This document shows positions 3,611 through 6,581 of a DNA stretch of 6,581 nt, piece by piece. The notes beneath the pieces were generated by a model. That model had not been told where the DNA came from and made no database searches. It worked only from the letters and a program-made list of their open reading frames with translations. The position numbers were made by a program, and so were the translations under genes. Positions within the stretch are counted from its first letter, which is position 1, and each line of letters opens with the position of its first letter. The DNA comes from Chersky-806 sp036502405 (GTDB lineage Bacteria > Actinomycetota > Acidimicrobiia > IMCC26256 > JAENVU01). The DNA lies in the NCBI GenBank assembly GCA_036502405.1, contig DASXYP010000034.1:1-6581 (forward strand), read 5' to 3'.

Positions 3611-6581
3611 GTGCGGGCAGCACGTTCGACCACAGCAGCATCCGGCGTCGACGGCGCCTACCGGACGCTGCTCCCGTACGTCCCGCGCCTGACCGTCGAC
3701 TGGGCCGACACCGCCGCAGGCCGGAGCGCCCGGACCATCGACGGCTCGCTCCTGTTCGTGGACATCTCGGGGTTCACCAAGATGTCCGAGCGCCTGGCCC
3801 GCCACGGCAAGGTCGGCGCCGAGGAGGTCACCGACGCCATCGGCACCTGCTTCGAGGCCCTGCTCGAGGTCGCGTACCGGGCGGGGGGCGGCCTCCTGAA
3901 GTTCGGTGGCGACGCGCTCCTGCTGCTGTTCACCGGCCCCGACCACGCGGCCCGCGCGGCCGGCTCCGCGCTCGGGATGCAGACACGGCTCGCCGACGTC
4001 GGCCGGCTCGACACGAGCGCGGGGCGCGTCGTGCTGCGCATGTCCGCCGGTGTCCACACCGGTGCGTTCGAGTGCTTCCTCGTCGGTGACTCGCACCGCG
4101 AGCTGCTCCTCGCAGGTTCCGCGGTGTCGACGCTCACCGACATGGAAGGCGGCGCGGGCGCCGGCCAGGTCGTCGTGAGCGCCGCGACCGCGGCCGCGCT
4201 TCCGCGTGACCTCGTCGGCGAAGCGCAGGGCGCGGGGTACCGCCTGCGGCGGGTGCGGCGCGCCACCACACCGGCGGAGGACCTGACGGTCGCGCCGACC
4301 GTCCGCGACGTCGACCTCGCCGGCTTCGTGCCGACCGCGATCCGGTCCCACCTGCTCTCGGGCGGCGAGGACCCGGAGCACCGCCAGGCGACGGTGGCGT
4401 TCCTGCACTTCGACGGCACCGACGAGCTGCTCGAACGTCGCGGACCGCAGTACGTCGCCGACGCCCTCGCCGAGCTCGTCGCCGACGCGCAGGCCGCGGC
4501 CGACGAGCACCTCGTCACGTTCCTCGGCACCGACATCGACCACGACGGCGGCAAGATCATCCTCGTCGCGGGTGTGCCCCGCGCGATGGGCGACGACGAG
4601 GAGCGCATGCTCGGAGCGGTCCGCCACATCGCGGACGGCGAGCGCCGCCTGAACGTCCGCATCGGCGTGCACCGCGGGCCGATCTTCGCCGGCGACGTGG
4701 GCCCCCGGTACCGCCGTACCTACACGGTCATGGGCGACACCGTGAACCTCGCGGCGCGGCTCATGGCGCGCGCCGAGCCCGGCCAGATCCTGGCCACGAG
4801 CGCGGTGCTCGACCGATCGCGAGCGACGTTCGAGACCGAGGCGCTCGAACCGTTCTTCGTGAAGGGCAAGCGCAACCCGGTCGAAGCGTTCGCAGTGGGC
4901 GCCGTCCAGCGGCGCGTGGAGTCCGGCGTCGCCAACCTGCCGCTGGTCGGCCGGGACGAGGAGATCGCGGCCTTCACCGAGGCCCTCGACGCGCTCGCCG
5001 CAGGCGAGGGGCGGGCGATCGAGCTCGTCGGCGACCCGGGCATCGGCAAGAGCCGACTCGTCGAGGAGCTCCGGACCCGCGCCGGCGACATCCCGACGTT
5101 CGTGATCGCGTGCGACCCGTACGAGGCCACGACGCCGTACGCCCCGTTCTGGTGGTTGCTGCACGACCTCCTGGGCCTGCTCGAGACCGCGGCGCCTGAC
5201 CACATCGCCGGCCGCCTGCGCGAGCTCGTCGAGCAGAAGTGCCCGGAGCTGCTGCCGTGGCTGCCGCTGCTCGGGACCCCGTTCGACCTCGACATCGCTG
5301 ACACCCCGGACACCGCCGCGCTCGCGCCGGAGTTCCGGCGCGAGCGGGTCGACCAGGTGATGGCGATCTTCCTCGACCGCGCGCTGCCCGAGAGAGTGCT
5401 CGTCGTGCTGGAGGACGCGCACTGGATGGACGAGGCGTCCTGCGGCGTGCTCGACATCGTCGTCGACAACCTCGCGTCGCGGCCCGCGCTCATCTGCACG
5501 ACGCGCCGCAACGTCGACAGCGGCTTCATCCCGCCGAGCCATCCCCACGTGCGGACGCTCTGGCCCCGGCCGTTGACCGCGGAGCAGGCGACGGCGGCGC
5601 TCATCGCGGCGACCGAGGACTCGCCGCTGCGCCCCCACGAGATCGACCTGCTCACGGAGCGGGCGGCCGGCAACCCGCTGTTCCTCGCCGAGCTGATGCA
5701 GGCGGCGGCGTCCACCGGCGACGTCGACTCGCTCCCGGACTCGATCGACGCCGTGATCACCGCACAGATCGACCGGCTCCCCAATGCGCAGCGCAAGCTG
5801 CTGCGCTACGCCTCCGTCCTCGGCCACACGTTCCGGGTCGACGAGCTCGAGGCGCTGACCGCCGACGAGCTTGCGGCCCCGGACGAGGCGACGTGGCGGA
5901 GCCTCGACGCGTTCCTGGCCCTCGTCGGCAGCGACGTGGTGCGCTTCCGCCACGCGATGCTGCGCGACACCGCGTACGAGGAGCTGCCGTTCCGGCGCCG
6001 GCGCGAGCTCCATGCCCGCGCCGGTGACTCCATCCTCTCCGGGCTCGGTGAGCATCCCGAGACGGAGGCCGAGCTCCTCTCGCTGCACTTCTTCCACGCG
6101 CAGCGCTTCGCCGAGGCGTGGCGCTTCGCGCGCATCGCGGGTGACCGGGCGCGCGAGAAGTACGCGAACGTCGAGGCCGCGGAGCTCCTCGAGCGTGCGA
6201 TCTCGGCGTCCCGTCGTGTCGCGGGCATCGACCGGACGGAGATTGCCGACGTCTGGGAGGCGCTCGGCGACGTGCGCGAGCGGTCGGGAATCTTCGACGG
6301 CGCGCGGGCCGCGTACCGCAACGCCCGCCTGGCGCGCGCCGGTGACGCCGCGGGAGAGGCCGGGCTCCTCCTCAAGGAGGCGTGGATCGCCGAGGCGGAC
6401 GGGCGCCTGTCGAACGCGGTGCGGACCGTGCGGCGTGGCTACCGGCGCCTGGAGATCGCGCCGCCGGACGAGGTCGGGGACGTCCGGGCCAGCCTCACCG
6501 CGTTCTACGCCGCACTGCGCGCGGGCCAGGGCCGGTACCAGGAGGCGGTCCGGGCGGCGCTCGACGCCATCGACGAGGCCA
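3611..6581 (+). CDS. Tandem class III nucleotide cyclase with STAND/AAA ATPase, soluble adenylyl cyclase-like (3' truncated by window)
   Basis: An open frame of 990 codons with no stop before the window edge. Domain order matches mammalian soluble adenylyl cyclase and its bacterial relatives: cyclase domain C1 (about 44-185), cyclase domain C2 (about 260-432), a STAND/AAA ATPase (about 445-720), then alpha-helical, probably TPR-like, repeats to the edge. C1 keeps metal aspartates D51 (FVDISGFT) and D101 (KFGGDALL) and K97, but has S173 and D177 where the transition-state Asn and Arg belong. C2 has H266 and G314 in place of the metal aspartates but keeps N379 and R383 (GDTVNLAARL) and T372 at the base-recognition position. 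One composite active site is therefore expected. The ATPase has Walker A GDPGIGKS (474-481), Walker B VVLED (598-602, then AHWMDE) and GNPLF (687-691). No membrane segment is seen, so it is cytosolic. ATP rather than GTP as substrate is inferred. The GTG start is supported by an upstream stop and GGAG. The missing C-terminus is probably more repeats. Confidence 0.92.
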   Translation, partial: MRAARSTTAASGVDGAYRTLLPYVPRLTVDWADTAAGRSARTIDGSLLFVDISGFTKMSERLARHGKVGAEEVTDAIGTCFEALLEVAYRAGGGLLKFGGDALLLLFTGPDHAARAAGSALGMQTRLADVGRLDTSAGRVVLRMSAGVHTGAFECFLVGDSHRELLLAGSAVSTLTDMEGGAGAGQVVVSAATAAALPRDLVGEAQGAGYRLRRVRRATTPAEDLTVAPTVRDVDLAGFVPTAIRSHLLSGGEDPEHRQATVAFLHFDGTDELLERRGPQYVADALAELVADAQAAADEHLVTFLGTDIDHDGGKIILVAGVPRAMGDDEERMLGAVRHIADGERRLNVRIGVHRGPIFAGDVGPRYRRTYTVMGDTVNLAARLMARAEPGQILATSAVLDRSRATFETEALEPFFVKGKRNPVEAFAVGAVQRRVESGVANLPLVGRDEEIAAFTEALDALAAGEGRAIELVGDPGIGKSRLVEELRTRAGDIPTFVIACDPYEATTPYAPFWWLLHDLLGLLETAAPDHIAGRLRELVEQKCPELLPWLPLLGTPFDLDIADTPDTAALAPEFRRERVDQVMAIFLDRALPERVLVVLEDAHWMDEASCGVLDIVVDNLASRPALICTTRRNVDSGFIPPSHPHVRTLWPRPLTAEQATAALIAATEDSPLRPHEIDLLTERAAGNPLFLAELMQAAASTGDVDSLPDSIDAVITAQIDRLPNAQRKLLRYASVLGHTFRVDELEALTADELAAPDEATWRSLDAFLALVGSDVVRFRHAMLRDTAYEELPFRRRRELHARAGDSILSGLGEHPETEAELLSLHFFHAQRFAEAWRFARIAGDRAREKYANVEAAELLERAISASRRVAGIDRTEIADVWEALGDVRERSGIFDGARAAYRNARLARAGDAAGEAGLLLKEAWIAEADGRLSNAVRTVRRGYRRLEIAPPDEVGDVRASLTAFYAALRAGQGRYQEAVRAALDAIDEA

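Noticed and set aside
3482..6097. Long minus-strand open frame continuing upstream from the TetR gene, over 870 residues before the TetR start
   Set aside because: It is antisense to the cyclase gene, has an Arg/Glu/Val-rich low-complexity composition with no recognisable domain, and is open only because high-GC codon use makes stops rare in the shadow frame. TetR homology begins near the ATG at 3481.
3658..6375. Several minus-strand frames (3658-4662, 4720-5796, 5806-6375)
   Set aside because: All are antisense to the cyclase-ATPase gene, Ser/Ala/Arg-rich, and lack domains. Class III cyclase and Walker motifs on the plus strand settle the coding strand.
1..6581. Mobile element, CRISPR array or defence system
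   Set aside because: I found no transposase, integrase, terminal inverted repeat, spacer-repeat array or nuclease. The ATPase resembles STAND defence proteins, but its fusion to a tandem cyclase fits the sAC-like signalling family better.

Overview
This is a high-GC window (roughly 70% by eye) with very strong G/C preference at third codon positions. Frequent GTG starts and little intergenic space also point to an actinobacterial chromosome. An Acidimicrobiia or Thermoleophilia type organism is a guess from the style of the large cyclase-ATPase protein; no taxonomic marker is present.

The layout has three transcription units. (1) Positions 49-1379, plus strand: a TauD/TfdA-type 2-oxoglutarate- and Fe(II)-dependent dioxygenase, followed by a small SnoaL-like (NTF2-fold) protein whose GTG start overlaps the dioxygenase stop codon. 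(2) Positions 3481 down to 1457, minus strand: a TetR-family repressor with a WHG-type C-terminal domain, then, 15 bp later, a carotenoid-oxygenase (RPE65/CCD) family enzyme with all four iron-binding histidines. Units 1 and 2 converge on a 77-bp gap filled by a nested inverted repeat, a likely shared terminator. (3) From 3611 off the right edge, plus strand: a large sAC-like protein with two class III cyclase domains, a STAND/AAA ATPase and a helical-repeat region, truncated by the window end.

The 129-bp gap between the divergent TetR and cyclase genes is the main regulatory region. It holds a perfect 15-bp palindrome directly before the TetR start codon that overlaps a candidate -10 element, an 11-bp-period direct repeat, and a 7-bp-arm inverted repeat. 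The simplest reading is that the TetR protein autoregulates its own operon and so sets the level of the carotenoid/stilbene-type cleavage enzyme in response to a small hydrophobic ligand, perhaps a substrate or product of that enzyme.

In the cyclase, the two domains have complementary losses: domain 1 keeps the metal aspartates but lacks the transition-state Asn/Arg, and domain 2 is the reverse. This predicts one composite active site, as in mammalian soluble adenylyl cyclase. There is no mobile element, CRISPR array, tRNA or rRNA that I can support. Nothing here is clearly a wholly new system; the cyclase architecture and the regulatory intergenic region are the most interesting parts.
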